From Stagnimonas aquatica (GTDB lineage Bacteria; Pseudomonadota; Gammaproteobacteria; Nevskiales; Nevskiaceae): a stretch of 64,000 bases of DNA. The DNA lies in the NCBI RefSeq assembly GCF_003730135.1, contig NZ_RJVO01000006.1, positions 178,615 to 242,614 of the forward strand, given 5' to 3'. Positions 45,369 through 55,209 of the stretch are shown piece by piece (the stretch's first letter is position 1; each line of letters opens with the position of its first letter). The notes under the pieces were generated by a model. The model made no database searches. It saw only the letters and a list, made by a program, of their open reading frames with translations, and was not told where the DNA came from. The translations under genes were made by a program, and so were the position numbers.

Positions 45369-45477
45369 AAGCTGCGCCCGCAGCCCGGCCTGGAATACCT
45401 CTTATGGAACGCGCTAGGTTCGCCACGCCGCTGGCAATCCCGCCACGCGGCCAGCATGGCCAGGAAGGGAGCTCCGC

Positions 45478-46035
45478 ATGGACGCCACGAACCCGGGTGC
45501 AACCGTCGTCATCAGCCACCGCGTGCGCGCGGACCGGCATGCCGAGTACGAGGCCTGGCTGAAGCAGATCGCGCCGCTCTGCCAGGCCGCGCCCGGCCAT
45601 CTGGACTGGCAGATCGTGCGGCCGGTCGCCGGGCTCAGCGAGAGCTACACCGTGATCATCCGCTTCGACAGTACCGCCACGCTCCGGCAGTGGATGGACT
45701 CGCCCACGCGCGCTCGGCTGATCGAGCAGGCCTTGCCCCTGCTGGTCCAGGGCGATGATTTCTTCGTGAGTAGCGGGCTGGATTTCTGGTTCACGCCCGC
45801 CGGCGCCAAGGCCAAGCTGCCGGTGCGCTGGAAGCAGTACCTGCTCACCTGGTCGGCGATCTACCCACTGGTGATGGCCGTGCCGCTGCTGGTCACGCCG
45901 CTGCTGCGCGCGCTGGGAGCGCCGGAACAACGCTGGCTGAGCTCCCTGGCGGTGACCGCCACGGTGGTGTTCCTGATGGTCTATGTGGTGATGCCGCGCT
46001 ACACGCGGCTGGTGCAGCGCTGGCTGTTCCGCTGA
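45478..46035 (+). CDS. ABM-fold protein with C-terminal membrane segments
   Basis: 185 residues. Residues about 8-105 form an antibiotic-biosynthesis-monooxygenase-like ferredoxin fold (VISHRVRADRHAEYEAWLKQI, YTVIIRFDSTATLRQWMDS). The C-terminal part carries two hydrophobic segments (about 122-142 and 150-172) ending with basic residues, so the domain is tethered to the inner membrane. This fusion is seen in other Proteobacteria; substrate unknown. An AGGAAGGGAG ribosome-binding site precedes the ATG. It is followed by a YCII gene after 31 bases. Confidence 0.82.
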   Translation: MDATNPGATVVISHRVRADRHAEYEAWLKQIAPLCQAAPGHLDWQIVRPVAGLSESYTVIIRFDSTATLRQWMDSPTRARLIEQALPLLVQGDDFFVSSGLDFWFTPAGAKAKLPVRWKQYLLTWSAIYPLVMAVPLLVTPLLRALGAPEQRWLSSLAVTATVVFLMVYVVMPRYTRLVQRWLFR

Positions 46036-46066
46036 GCTTTTCGTCCCGCCCCGCCGGAGGAGCCGC

Positions 46067-46408
46067 ATGCAATTCCTGCTCATCATCAGTCACGACGCGC
46101 ACTTCGTTTCCAGCGAGGCCCTGGTCGCCGACATCCTGGCCTGGATCGGGCGCATGCAGGCGCGCGGCATACGCCGCCACGGCGCGCCGCTGCGGCCGCC
46201 CTCGGATGCGGTCACCCTGCGGATACGCGAGAGCCAGTTGCAGATCACGCCCGGCCCCTTCAGCGACAGCCGCGAGCAGATGTGCGCCTACGAGCTGCTC
46301 GACTGCACCAGCCAGGAGGAAGCGCTGGCGGCAGCGGCCGAGCACCCGATGGCGCGGGTGGCGACCATCGAACTGCGACCGGTATGGGCCGAGCTAGCGA
46401 GGCGCTGA
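46067..46408 (+). CDS. YCII-domain protein
   Basis: 113 residues, matching the YCII/DGPF family: FLLIISHD at the start, a middle HGAPLRPPSDAVTLRIRE, TPGPFSDSREQMCAYELLDC and a C-terminal AEHPMARVATIELRPV. The fold is a dimeric ferredoxin-like domain close to ABM; some members hydrolyse or isomerise small molecules, most are uncharacterised. GGAGG precedes the ATG. Its end overlaps the convergent comEC by 15 bases. Confidence 0.85.
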   Translation: MQFLLIISHDAHFVSSEALVADILAWIGRMQARGIRRHGAPLRPPSDAVTLRIRESQLQITPGPFSDSREQMCAYELLDCTSQEEALAAAAEHPMARVATIELRPVWAELARR

Positions 46409-48721
46409 GTCGAACTCGCGCAGCGGCGGCGCCCACCAGCCGCGCGCGCCGGCTTCGCGCCAGGCCTGCACCGGGCCGGCGCCGGTTTCTGGATCGACAT
46501 GCAGGCGCAGCGCGCCCTCGTGGCCGCTCATGCGCAGTTCGGCGCCCTGCTCGGCATAGCGGCGCAGCACCTCCGGGCGCGGATGCCGGTAGGGATTGCG
46601 AAAGCCGGCCGGGAAGATCACCAGCCTGGGTTCGACCGCGTGCACGAAGTCCGGCGTCGACGAAGTCTTGCTGCCGTGGTGCGGCGCCAGCAGCACTTCG
46701 GCGCGCAGCCGTTCGGGCACGGCGCGGACCAGCGCCGCCTCGGTGCCGCGCTCGATGTCGGCCGGCAGCAGCGTGGCATGGCCGTTGGCGCTGACCCGCA
46801 GCACACAGCCGGCGTCGTTGTCGGACGCACTCTCGCCTGGCCTGGGGCCGTGCAGCAGCTCGAAATCGACGCCATCCCATTGCCAGTGCTCGCCAGCGCG
46901 GCAGGGTTCGACGCTCAGCGCGCCGATCTCGCGTCGCGGTTTCAGCAGACGCCGGACGGCCGGCACACCGCCGCGATGGTCGAGGTCGGAATGCGAGACG
47001 ATCAGCAGATCCAGCCGGCGCAGGCCCTCGCCGAGCAGATAGGGCGCGACCACCGACTCGCCGGCATCGAAGCCCTCCTCGTAGGCCGGCCCGGCATCGA
47101 ACAGCAGGCTGTGTCCGGCGGTGCGCACCACCACCGCCAGGCCCTGGCCGACATCGAGCACGGCGAGGTCGTAGCCGCTCTTCGGCGCGTTCTGCGGCGG
47201 GAACAGCAAGGGCAGCAGGCAGAGCAGACCCAGGGCTTTCAACGGCAGGCCGCGCGGGCTGGTGAGCAGCAGCGCGCCGAGCAGGGCCAAGGCCAGCGCG
47301 GCCGGTGGCGGGCTGGCGGCGATCCAACTCTCCGCATGGCTCTGCGCCAGCGCGACCAGGCTGGCGTGGACGGCATTCAGCGCCCAGGCCAGGACCGTCA
47401 GCAGCGGCAGCCCGGTCCAGGGCCAGACTGCACAGAGCAGCAGGACCAGCACCAGTAGCGGCGTCAGCAGCGCGAATACCGGCACCGCCAGCAGATTGAC
47501 GAAGGGCGCGATCCAGGCGGTGCCCTGGAAGAAGAACAGGGTCATCGGCGCCAAGGCCAGCGACAGCAAGAGTTGCAGGCGCAGCGCCTGCTTCCAGACC
47601 GGCTCGCCCGGCGGCCGGCCCAGGCTCAGCCAGAAGATCGCCGCCACCGCGCCGAACGACAGCCAGAGGCCGGGGCTGAGCACCGCGAAAGGGTCGTGCA
47701 GCAGCACCAGGCCCCAGGCGATCAGCAGCACCCGCCAGGACGCCGCCAGACGGTCTAGAAACAGCGCCGCGAGCAGCACCCAGAGCATCAGCAATGCGCG
47801 CAGCACCGGCGGCTCGAAGCCGGCCAGCAGCGCATAGCCGGCGGCGACCAGGGCGGCGCCCAGGCTGGCGGCCTTCTGCGCCGGCAGACGCAGGCAGAGC
47901 GCCGGGACCAGGCTCCAGCTCCAGCGCAGCAGCCACCAGGCGAAGCCGGCGACGATGGCGAGGTTGAAGCCGGAGATCGCCACCAGATGCGAGGTGCCGG
48001 TGAGCCGGAAGGCGTCCCAGTCGGCCGCCCGCAACTCGCCGTCGTAGCCCAGTACCAGGGCGGCGGTCAGCGCGCGGGCGGGTGACTCCGGCAGCCAGGC
48101 TTGCAGGCGGTCCAGCAAGGCCTGCCGCGCGCGCAGCACCCAGTAGCCGCCGGCCACCTCGCAGCGCTCGGCGCTGCGCACGGTGGCGGTGGCGGCAATG
48201 CCCTGGCGGAACAGCCAGCCCTCGTAGTCGAAGCCGTGGGGATTGGCGCTGCCAAGCGGGGTCTTGAGGCGCAGGCTGAAGCGCCAGCACTCGCCACCGC
48301 GCAGCCATTGGTCGGTGCGATACCAACTGACGCGGATGCGCGCCGGCAGCGCCGGATCCTCGGGCGCGAAGCTGAAGCGCCAGACCCGTTCGCCGGCGTC
48401 CTTGGCACGCAGCCGTTGCGGCGCCTCGCGGCTCAGTTCCGGCAGCGAGGCGACTCGGCCACTGACCACCAGCTCCTCGCCGTGACGCGCCAGCGGCCAG
48501 CGCTGCGCCAGCAGGGCGTCGCCGCGCCAGAGCGCGTAGCCCAGCCCGAGCGCGAACGGCAGCGCCAAGCCGCGCAGCGCCGGCCAGCGCGGCCAGACCA
48601 AGGCTTCCAGCAGCGCAGCCGCCGCCAGCAAGGCCAGCGCCCAGAGCGCGGACGGCCAGTGCGGCAGGGCCACCAGCAGCAGCACGCCAGCGCTGTAGGC
48701 GAGGATGGCGCGCGGCAGCAT
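46394..48721 (-). CDS. comEC: DNA internalisation competence protein ComEC/Rec2
   Basis: 775 residues. It has N-terminal hydrophobic segments and a DUF4131/OB-like soluble region (about 60-205). The Competence domain channel follows with LVLGYDGEL, HLVAISGFNLAIVAG and many further membrane segments to about 510. The C-terminal metallo-beta-lactamase domain has DVGQGLAVVV, LLFDAGP, SHSDLDHRGG and APHHGSKTS. It passes single-stranded DNA through the inner membrane during natural transformation. It fits with the PilT motors at 19.4-22.8 kb. No other com gene is adjacent. Confidence 0.95.
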   Translation of the reverse strand: MLPRAILAYSAGVLLLVALPHWPSALWALALLAAAALLEALVWPRWPALRGLALPFALGLGYALWRGDALLAQRWPLARHGEELVVSGRVASLPELSREAPQRLRAKDAGERVWRFSFAPEDPALPARIRVSWYRTDQWLRGGECWRFSLRLKTPLGSANPHGFDYEGWLFRQGIAATATVRSAERCEVAGGYWVLRARQALLDRLQAWLPESPARALTAALVLGYDGELRAADWDAFRLTGTSHLVAISGFNLAIVAGFAWWLLRWSWSLVPALCLRLPAQKAASLGAALVAAGYALLAGFEPPVLRALLMLWVLLAALFLDRLAASWRVLLIAWGLVLLHDPFAVLSPGLWLSFGAVAAIFWLSLGRPPGEPVWKQALRLQLLLSLALAPMTLFFFQGTAWIAPFVNLLAVPVFALLTPLLVLVLLLCAVWPWTGLPLLTVLAWALNAVHASLVALAQSHAESWIAASPPPAALALALLGALLLTSPRGLPLKALGLLCLLPLLFPPQNAPKSGYDLAVLDVGQGLAVVVRTAGHSLLFDAGPAYEEGFDAGESVVAPYLLGEGLRRLDLLIVSHSDLDHRGGVPAVRRLLKPRREIGALSVEPCRAGEHWQWDGVDFELLHGPRPGESASDNDAGCVLRVSANGHATLLPADIERGTEAALVRAVPERLRAEVLLAPHHGSKTSSTPDFVHAVEPRLVIFPAGFRNPYRHPRPEVLRRYAEQGAELRMSGHEGALRLHVDPETGAGPVQAWREAGARGWWAPPLREFDSAPR

Positions 48722-48960
48722 CGGGCTTCAGTGCCGACGGCGGTGCGGCGGCATACACCGGCACCTGGCGCACGCGAACAGTGGCTCCCGCTCCTTCCCC
48801 ATGGCGGCTCCCTTTGCAAATCCCTGCGGCTATCTTGAGCCGAGGCCGCGCCGGCCGGCAGCGCCGCCCATCGGCCGGCTCCGGGGGCTGGAATATCATC
48901 GGCGCCGACCGGCCGCCTGCATTCCAGGCACACAGACCGGCAGCCTGACGAGGAGCGGTG

Positions 48961-49932
48961 ATGGCGACGCTGGAGTGGTTGTCGAAATACCTGCTGGTAC
49001 TGGCCATCCCCTACTTTCTGGGTCTGGTCGCCTGGGAGTGGTGGGCAACGCGCCAGCGGCCGCAGTACGCAGAGTTGCGCGGCTACGCGCTGAAGGACAG
49101 CGCAGTGAGCTTGAGCCTGGGCAGCATCAAGCTGGCGATGATGGCGCTCACCGCGCTCTACACCGTGCCGGTCTTCGCCTGGGTCTACCAGCACCGACTG
49201 TTCACGCTGTCGCCGCTGGAAGTCTGGACCTGGCCGCTGCTCTTCATCGCCGAGGACTTCTGCTACTACTGGTATCACCGCAGCGCGCACCGGGTGCGGC
49301 TGTACTGGGCCGAGCACGTCAACCATCACTCCAGCGAGTACTACAACTTCGGCACCGCGCTGCGGCAGTCGACGCTGGGCCCGGCCTACATCTTCGTGTT
49401 CTGGCTGCCGCTGGCCTGGCTGGGCTTTCATCCGCTGGCGATCGCGGTGCAGGCCGGCATCAGCCTCGTCTACCAGTTCTGGATCCACACCGAGACCATC
49501 CGGCGGCTGCCGCGCTGGTTCGAGTGGCTGTTCAACACGCCCTCGCACCACCGCGTGCACCACGGCAGCAACGGCCTCTACATCGACCGCAACTACGGCG
49601 GCATCCTGATCGTCTGGGACCGTCTGTTCGGCAGCTTCCAGCCGGAGCTGCCGGAACTGCCGGTGCGCTACGGCCTGGTCCACAACCTCCACAGCTATCG
49701 GCTGGGCACGGTGATCTTCCACGAGCTGCGCCATCTGCTGCGCGAGGCCTGGCGCGCACGCGGCCTGCGCAACAAGCTGCTGTGGATCTTCGGCCCGCCG
49801 GAATGGACGCCCGAGGGTCCGAACTGGCCGGCGGATCACCCCAAAGCGCTGGCGCTGTCAACCGGAAACGCGGTGACTGGCTTGGCTCTTGCGGGCAGCA
49901 AGCCCGGCGAACCTCCACCGAACACCCCATGA
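48961..49932 (+). CDS. Sterol desaturase/fatty acid hydroxylase-family membrane enzyme
   Basis: 323 residues with four to five membrane segments. The di-iron histidine clusters are complete: HRSAH, HVNHHSSEYYN and SHHRVHHGSN. This is the AGMO/sterol desaturase-like family, which oxidises lipids using molecular oxygen. It starts at ATG 48961 after an AGGAG site. Its stop overlaps the ATG of the following esterase by 4 bases (ATGA), so the two are translated together. Confidence 0.9.
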   Translation: MATLEWLSKYLLVLAIPYFLGLVAWEWWATRQRPQYAELRGYALKDSAVSLSLGSIKLAMMALTALYTVPVFAWVYQHRLFTLSPLEVWTWPLLFIAEDFCYYWYHRSAHRVRLYWAEHVNHHSSEYYNFGTALRQSTLGPAYIFVFWLPLAWLGFHPLAIAVQAGISLVYQFWIHTETIRRLPRWFEWLFNTPSHHRVHHGSNGLYIDRNYGGILIVWDRLFGSFQPELPELPVRYGLVHNLHSYRLGTVIFHELRHLLREAWRARGLRNKLLWIFGPPEWTPEGPNWPADHPKALALSTGNAVTGLALAGSKPGEPPPNTP

Positions 49933-50882
49933 CTCCCTTCCGCATCCGCTGCGCCGGCGCACTCGCGCTGCTGGCCACGACGCTGCTGGCGCTGACTCCC
50001 GCCCAGGCCGGGCCGCTCTCCGGCCTGCTCCAACGCGACGACCAGACCCTGCGTCTGAACATCGACGGCCACAACCGCAAGTACATCCTGCACACGCCCG
50101 CCGACTACAGCGGCGGCGCGCTGCCGCTGCTGGTGGTGCTGCACGGCGGCTACGGCAGCGCCGCCAACGCCCAGCGCAGCCTGGGCTTCGACGACTACGC
50201 CGACGCCCGCAACTTCGCCGTCGCCTACGGCGAGGGCTATCGCAGCAGTTGGGCCGACGGTCGCGGCACCGGCCCGGCGGCCGAGGCCGGCGTGGACGAC
50301 CGCCGCTATCTGCAAGCCATCGTCGCCGACGCCGCCAGCCGGCTGCCCATAGACCCCGCCCGCGTCTACCTGGCCGGGGTCTCCAACGGCGGCATGATGA
50401 GTCTGCGCATGGCCTGCGAAACCAGCACGCCGTTCCGCGCCTACGCGACGGTGATCGCCAATGTGCCGGAGCCCTTGGCCGCTCTTTGCGCGCCACAGGC
50501 CGGCGGCGCGCTGCTGACCATCAACGGCGTCGAAGACCCGCTGATGCCCATCGACGGCGGTGACTGCTGCGGTGGCGGCCTGCTCGGCCAGGGCGGCCGC
50601 GTGGTCAGCGCCGATGCCAGCGCCGAACTCTTCCGCAGCGCCTATGGCTGCGGCGCCAGTCCAGCCGTGGAGCTACTGCCGCCGACGGTAGACGACGGCA
50701 CCTGGGTGGAGCATCGCCAGTGGAACGCCTGCGCCAGCGGCGCGCGCTTGCAGGCCTACCGCGTGCACGGCATGGGCCACGCCTGGCCGCCGCGCCGGCC
50801 GATCCTGCCGACCAATGGCGACAGTAGCGGGAATCTCGACGCCACTCGGGTGATCGTCGAGTTTCTGTTCGGCCTGCCGTAG
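49929..50882 (+). CDS. Secreted PHB depolymerase/feruloyl-esterase-like hydrolase
   Basis: 317 residues. The signal peptide is cleaved near AQA-G (residue 27). The alpha/beta hydrolase shows the oxyanion HGG at 72-74, the nucleophile Ser152 in AGVSNGG, a putative Asp in NGVEDPLMP and the His in HGMGHAWP. This fits the LpqC/polyhydroxybutyrate depolymerase-type esterase family. The exported enzyme probably hydrolyses an ester, perhaps a polyester or lipid. It is translationally coupled to the sterol desaturase-like gene. Confidence 0.87.
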   Translation: MTPFRIRCAGALALLATTLLALTPAQAGPLSGLLQRDDQTLRLNIDGHNRKYILHTPADYSGGALPLLVVLHGGYGSAANAQRSLGFDDYADARNFAVAYGEGYRSSWADGRGTGPAAEAGVDDRRYLQAIVADAASRLPIDPARVYLAGVSNGGMMSLRMACETSTPFRAYATVIANVPEPLAALCAPQAGGALLTINGVEDPLMPIDGGDCCGGGLLGQGGRVVSADASAELFRSAYGCGASPAVELLPPTVDDGTWVEHRQWNACASGARLQAYRVHGMGHAWPPRRPILPTNGDSSGNLDATRVIVEFLFGLP

Positions 50883-50924
50883 AGCGCTTTTTTGATTGGC
50901 AACATCCGTAGAAACGGCGTATGC

Positions 50925-51656
50925 CTATTCGATCTCGCTGAGCCGGCCGCTCACCAGGGTGTAGCGGCGCTCCATGCGCGCCGCCAGCTTGAGGTCGTGG
51001 GTGACCACCACCAGGCTGGTGCCCAGCTCGCGGTTGAGCTCCAGCATCAGCTCGAACACCGTCTCGGCGGTCTTCACGTCGAGATTGCCGGTGGGCTCGT
51101 CGGCCAGCACCGCCGCCGGCCGGGTCACCAGGGCGCGCGCCACGGCGGCGCGCTGGCGCTCGCCGCCGGAGAGTTCGCCCGGCTTGTGTTCCAGGCGCTC
51201 GCCCAGACCGACACGCCGCAACAGCTCGCCGGCCTGCGCATAGGCCAGCTTGTGCGGCGTGCGGCGGATCAGCAGCGGCAGCGCGACGTTTTCCAGCGCG
51301 CTGAATTCCGGCAGCAGGTGGTGAAACTGGTAGACGAAGCCCAGCGCCCGATTGCGCAGCGCGCCGCGCTCGCCATCGGAGAGCGCGCTGATCTTCTCGC
51401 CCGCCACCCAGACCTCGCCGGCGCTGGGCGCGTCGAGACCGCCGAGCAGGTGCAGTAGGGTGGACTTGCCGGAGCCGGAAGCGCCGACGATGGCGATGCG
51501 CTCGCCGCGCGCGACCGAGAGATCGACGCCGTTGAGCACCGTCAGATTGAGGCGGCCGTCGTCGAAGGTTTTCGACAGGGCGGTGGCGCGCAGGATGATG
51601 TTGCCGCCACCCTGCCCGCCCTCGCCCTGGGAGCTTGTGGTTTGGGGGTTATTCAT
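50925..51656 (-). CDS. lolD: Lipoprotein-releasing ABC transporter ATP-binding protein
   Basis: 243 residues. Walker A is GASGSGKST, the signature is [15 protein letters not shown] and Walker B is [11 protein letters not shown]; the Q-loop lies in [17 protein letters not shown], which is typical of LolD. It powers release of outer-membrane lipoproteins to LolA. It overlaps the permease gene stop by 8 bases. It starts with a hydrophilic Gly/Gln-rich N-terminus absent in E. coli. Confidence 0.95.
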   Translation of the reverse strand: MNNPQTTSSQGEGGQGGGNIILRATALSKTFDDGRLNLTVLNGVDLSVARGERIAIVGASGSGKSTLLHLLGGLDAPSAGEVWVAGEKISALSDGERGALRNRALGFVYQFHHLLPEFSALENVALPLLIRRTPHKLAYAQAGELLRRVGLGERLEHKPGELSGGERQRAAVARALVTRPAAVLADEPTGNLDVKTAETVFELMLELNRELGTSLVVVTHDLKLAARMERRYTLVSGRLSEIE

Positions 51657-52896
51657 AACGGAGCGCCTCCGCCGGTTGGGTGCGGGACGCGCGCCAGGCG
51701 GGATACAAGGTGGAGAGCAGACCCAGCGCCAGCGACAGGCCGGCAATGCGGCTGACATCGCTCCACTTCAGCTCCGAGGGCAGGTCGGAGATGTAGTAGA
51801 CATCGGGCGACAGGAACTGCTGGCCCATCAGCGCTTCGAGGATGGGCACCAGCCGCTCGACATTGAGCGCCAGGGCGATGCCGCCGGCCACCCCCAGCAG
51901 GGTGCCGACGATGCCGATGATCGAGCCCTGCACCATGAAGATCGCCATGATGCTGCGCGGCTGCGCGCCCAGGGTGCGGAGAATGGCGATGTCGGCCTGC
52001 TTGTCCTGCACCACCATCACCAGGGTGCTGACGATGTTGAAGGCGGCGACGCCGACGATCAGCGAGAGGATGATGAACATCACCATCTTCTCGGTCTTCA
52101 CCGCGCGGAAGAAGTTGGCGTGCTGGCGGGTCCAGTCGCTGACGTAGTAGATGCCCGGCAACTGGCTGGCCAGCTCGCGCGCCACCTGCGGCGCCTGGAA
52201 CAGGTCGTGCAGCTTCAGCCGCACGCCGGTCACCGTGTCGCCCATGCGGTACAGCGCCTGCGCGTCGGCGAGGTGGATCAGCACCAGGCCGCGGTCGAAT
52301 TCGTACATGCCGATCTGGAACACGCCGGCCACCGTGAAGCGGCGGAAGCGCGGCAGCACACCGGCCGGGGTGACACTGGCCTGCGGGATCATCAGATCGA
52401 CCTTGTCGCCCACCTCCACGCCCAGGCTGGTGGCCAGCTCGCGGCCGAGGATGATGCGGAACTCGCCGGCCTTGAGATCGCTCAACTCGCCGACCTTCAT
52501 GTGCTGGGCGATCTCGGAGACCTTGGCCTCTTCCTCCGGCAGGATGCCGCGCAGCAGGGTGCCGGAAAGGTCGCTGCCCTGCTTCACCATGCCCTCGCCC
52601 TCGATGTAGGGCGCGATGCCCTCGATGGCGGGATTCTGCGCCGCCAGCCGGCCGACGCCCGGCCAGTCTTCCAGCCCGCCGCGCAGCGCCGAGATGGTGG
52701 CGTGGCTGGCCATGCCGAGGATGCGCGTGCGCAACTCGCGCTCGAAGCCGTTCATCACCGACAGCACGGTGATCAGCGCCATCACGCCGATGGCGATGCC
52801 CAGCATCGAGGCCAGGGAGATGAACGAGATGAAGTGGTTGCGCCGCTTGGCCCGCGTGTAGCGCAGGCCGGCGTACAGCTCGTAGGGATTACGCAT
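51649..52896 (-). CDS. Lipoprotein-releasing system permease, LolC/LolE (LolF-like)
   Basis: 415 residues. The N-terminus [34 protein letters not shown] is the LolC/E hallmark. There is one membrane segment first, then a large periplasmic domain (about 45-265) and three C-terminal membrane segments with the FtsX-like core ([23 protein letters not shown]). It works with LolD in the inner membrane. Only one permease gene is present here, suggesting a homodimeric LolF-type complex, unless a second gene is elsewhere. Confidence 0.93.
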   Translation of the reverse strand: MRNPYELYAGLRYTRAKRRNHFISFISLASMLGIAIGVMALITVLSVMNGFERELRTRILGMASHATISALRGGLEDWPGVGRLAAQNPAIEGIAPYIEGEGMVKQGSDLSGTLLRGILPEEEAKVSEIAQHMKVGELSDLKAGEFRIILGRELATSLGVEVGDKVDLMIPQASVTPAGVLPRFRRFTVAGVFQIGMYEFDRGLVLIHLADAQALYRMGDTVTGVRLKLHDLFQAPQVARELASQLPGIYYVSDWTRQHANFFRAVKTEKMVMFIILSLIVGVAAFNIVSTLVMVVQDKQADIAILRTLGAQPRSIMAIFMVQGSIIGIVGTLLGVAGGIALALNVERLVPILEALMGQQFLSPDVYYISDLPSELKWSDVSRIAGLSLALGLLSTLYPAWRASRTQPAEALRYE

Positions 52897-52953
52897 AGGC
52901 GCGAATTAGAGCACGGAAGGCGGCCGCCGCCACCTTCCGGCGCGCGCCGCCGC

Positions 52954-55209
52954 TCAGTACACGAAGGCCGGGCTGTACCAGCCGCCCCGCGAATCGGCCG
53001 GCGCTGGCGGCAGCGGGCTGCCGCCGGTGATCACCCGGCCCTGATCGTCGTGGTAGCGCAACCAGGTCTGGGTCGGCTGCATGCCCGGCACCGGTTGGCT
53101 GTAGTCGCAGACGCCGCTGGCGAAGGTCGCCTCCAGTTGCTGCCATTGCGCCTCGGTGAACGGGATCAGGCCGTAGTTGTCGTCGCGGCTGAACGGCTTG
53201 AGTACGCATTGCAGGCTGTCGCCGGTGATGCCGTCGCCGGCCATGGTGCGCGGCGTGCCGTAGGCGTACAGCGGCTGCAACACATCAACGCAGACGGCGT
53301 CCAGCAGCTTCTGGCCCAGACCGTCGCTGCATTGATCGTGGATGGCCGCCGGCTTGTTGCGGACGATCTTCTCGGCGATCGGCGCCTCGCTGCGGTCCTG
53401 CTCGATGGCGGCCAGCCAATTGTCCATCGCTTCAAGCCCCTGGTAGACGTACTGCAAATCGCCGATCAGCGGCACCGGCCCGGCCCACATCACATGGTTG
53501 TCGTGGTTGCCGTGCTCGCGGTCCAGGCGCCAGCGCGTCCACCAAGCGTGCACGGAGTCGTGGGCGATGCCGGGATCCGGCCCGACGAAATTGATGATCG
53601 GCACCGTGTTGAGGTTGTTGGCGACGTTGATCAGGCCGCTGCGGTAGATATTGGCGACCGCGCGGGCATCCGGCACGGTGCGCTCCGCCTGGGGTTTGAT
53701 GTCGATGTCCAGGCCGCCGATCTTGGCGTTGAGATCGACGAACTGCGCCGGGGTGATACGCCCCTGCTGCAGCGCCTTGAGTCCGTACTGCACGCCGGCA
53801 TTGCCCAGCGGCAGCGCCGCGTAGCCGCGGCCGGCGGCCTTCTCCATCGGCGTCCAGACTTCCGGTTCGCGCGCGCCGAAGATGTGCAGCATGGCGTCGA
53901 TCACGCCGCAGCGCACGCCGCCCGGGTTGGTCTCGGGGTGGTAGCTGCCCTCGCCGTAGCAGTCGCCGGTGGGCTCGGTGGCGCCCTTGAACAGGCCCTC
54001 GTCGGCGACCACCGCGTTGAGGTGGGTGAGATGGCCCTCGACATCGCCGTACTGGGTCGGCAGCCAGAGCACACCCGCCGCCCACTTGGCCGGGCTTTCG
54101 AAGTACAGGCGCAGCAGGTGGTAGTCGGCGAACTGCAGGCCGGCGCTGAAGGTGTCCGGGTAGGAACACATGGTCAGCAGACCCTGGTAGATGCCCGGAT
54201 AGGCATTGGCCACCGTCGCCTGGGTGATCGAGCCGCCGGAGCAACCGGTGCCGATGGTGTAGCGCAGCTCGCCGTACTGCTCGACCAGCCGCTCCTTGGC
54301 CATCATCAGCGACTCCGCCTGCAGCACCACGTCGCAGTTGTGGCCACCGTTGTCGAGCGCAGTGGACAGCACCGCGTAACCACGTCCCAGGGCGGTCACA
54401 TAGCTCTGTTCCAGCAGCGGGTTCTCGGGAATGGTGCCGGAGTAGTCCTCCAGCGGCGCGGTGCCCGGCGAGAACGAAGCGCCGCAACTGCCGCCGTGGG
54501 TGATCACCAGCTTGCGGTTCCACTGATCCTGGGGCGCCCAGGGCTTCCAGTCCTGCTCGGGGCGGAACAGGGTGAGGATGCGGTACTCGTCGCGGTCCTG
54601 GTAGCCACGTTCCAGGCGGACGATGAAGGGCAGGCTCACGCCCCCGTTGGTGGTGGTGCTGGCGACATCGTCCGGCGGATTCGCAGGGTCATAAGGGTGC
54701 AAGCCGTTCTTTGACGGCTTGCTGGACTTGTAGAGGTAGCTGTACTCGGCCGGCTGGTTGCAGTCGGCATCGACCGCAGTTTCCTGGCAGTGATGACGGG
54801 GAATCTGCGGGCCGGAGAAGACCGGGCCGCTGTTGGGGTGGTTGACCAGGGTGCTGCGCGCTGTCGCGCTGCCCGGGGCATTGGCGCTGAGCGTGTTCTC
54901 GCCCAGCCGCAGTCCGGTGAGCAGGGCCAGGTAGCGGCCCTGGGCGTCGCGCACGAAGCGCTCGCTCACCTCGCGGCCGTTCAGTTGCACCAGTCCTCGC
55001 GCCGGCTCCACGCCCTCGGGCCAGACCACCTCGACCAGCGCGTCATCGCCGCTGAGCAGATCGGCGCGGTTGGAGAGCACCTTGATGGTCGGCGAGGGAC
55101 CGCCGCCGGCCCCGGCGTCAGCGGGCAATTCGCTGCGCGAGCCGCAGCCGCTGGCGATCAGCGCCGCCAGCAGCAGCGCCGTCAGCCGGCCTTTGTGGTT
55201 GTGATGCAT
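52954..55209 (-). CDS. DUF6351-family lipoprotein with hydrolase-like core
   Basis: 751 residues. The signal peptide ends in a lipobox IASGC with Cys22. An N-terminal Ig-like domain (about 40-130, IKVLSNRADLLSGDDALVEV) precedes the large DUF6351 region. Within that, HGGSCGASF and TIGTGCSGGSITQATVA look like the oxyanion loop and the Ser nucleophile elbow of an alpha/beta hydrolase, and there are many cysteines able to form disulphides. An outer-membrane or surface esterase is a reasonable guess; family function is not established. It is divergent from the AraC regulator, with 304 bases between. Confidence 0.75.
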   Translation of the reverse strand: MHHNHKGRLTALLLAALIASGCGSRSELPADAGAGGGPSPTIKVLSNRADLLSGDDALVEVVWPEGVEPARGLVQLNGREVSERFVRDAQGRYLALLTGLRLGENTLSANAPGSATARSTLVNHPNSGPVFSGPQIPRHHCQETAVDADCNQPAEYSYLYKSSKPSKNGLHPYDPANPPDDVASTTTNGGVSLPFIVRLERGYQDRDEYRILTLFRPEQDWKPWAPQDQWNRKLVITHGGSCGASFSPGTAPLEDYSGTIPENPLLEQSYVTALGRGYAVLSTALDNGGHNCDVVLQAESLMMAKERLVEQYGELRYTIGTGCSGGSITQATVANAYPGIYQGLLTMCSYPDTFSAGLQFADYHLLRLYFESPAKWAAGVLWLPTQYGDVEGHLTHLNAVVADEGLFKGATEPTGDCYGEGSYHPETNPGGVRCGVIDAMLHIFGAREPEVWTPMEKAAGRGYAALPLGNAGVQYGLKALQQGRITPAQFVDLNAKIGGLDIDIKPQAERTVPDARAVANIYRSGLINVANNLNTVPIINFVGPDPGIAHDSVHAWWTRWRLDREHGNHDNHVMWAGPVPLIGDLQYVYQGLEAMDNWLAAIEQDRSEAPIAEKIVRNKPAAIHDQCSDGLGQKLLDAVCVDVLQPLYAYGTPRTMAGDGITGDSLQCVLKPFSRDDNYGLIPFTEAQWQQLEATFASGVCDYSQPVPGMQPTQTWLRYHDDQGRVITGGSPLPPAPADSRGGWYSPAFVY

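Noticed and set aside
51352..54714. 1120-codon plus-strand frame opposite the Lol permease and DUF6351 genes
   Set aside because: Spans two real genes on the opposite strand and has shadow composition (Arg, His, Gln, Asp-rich, no domains).
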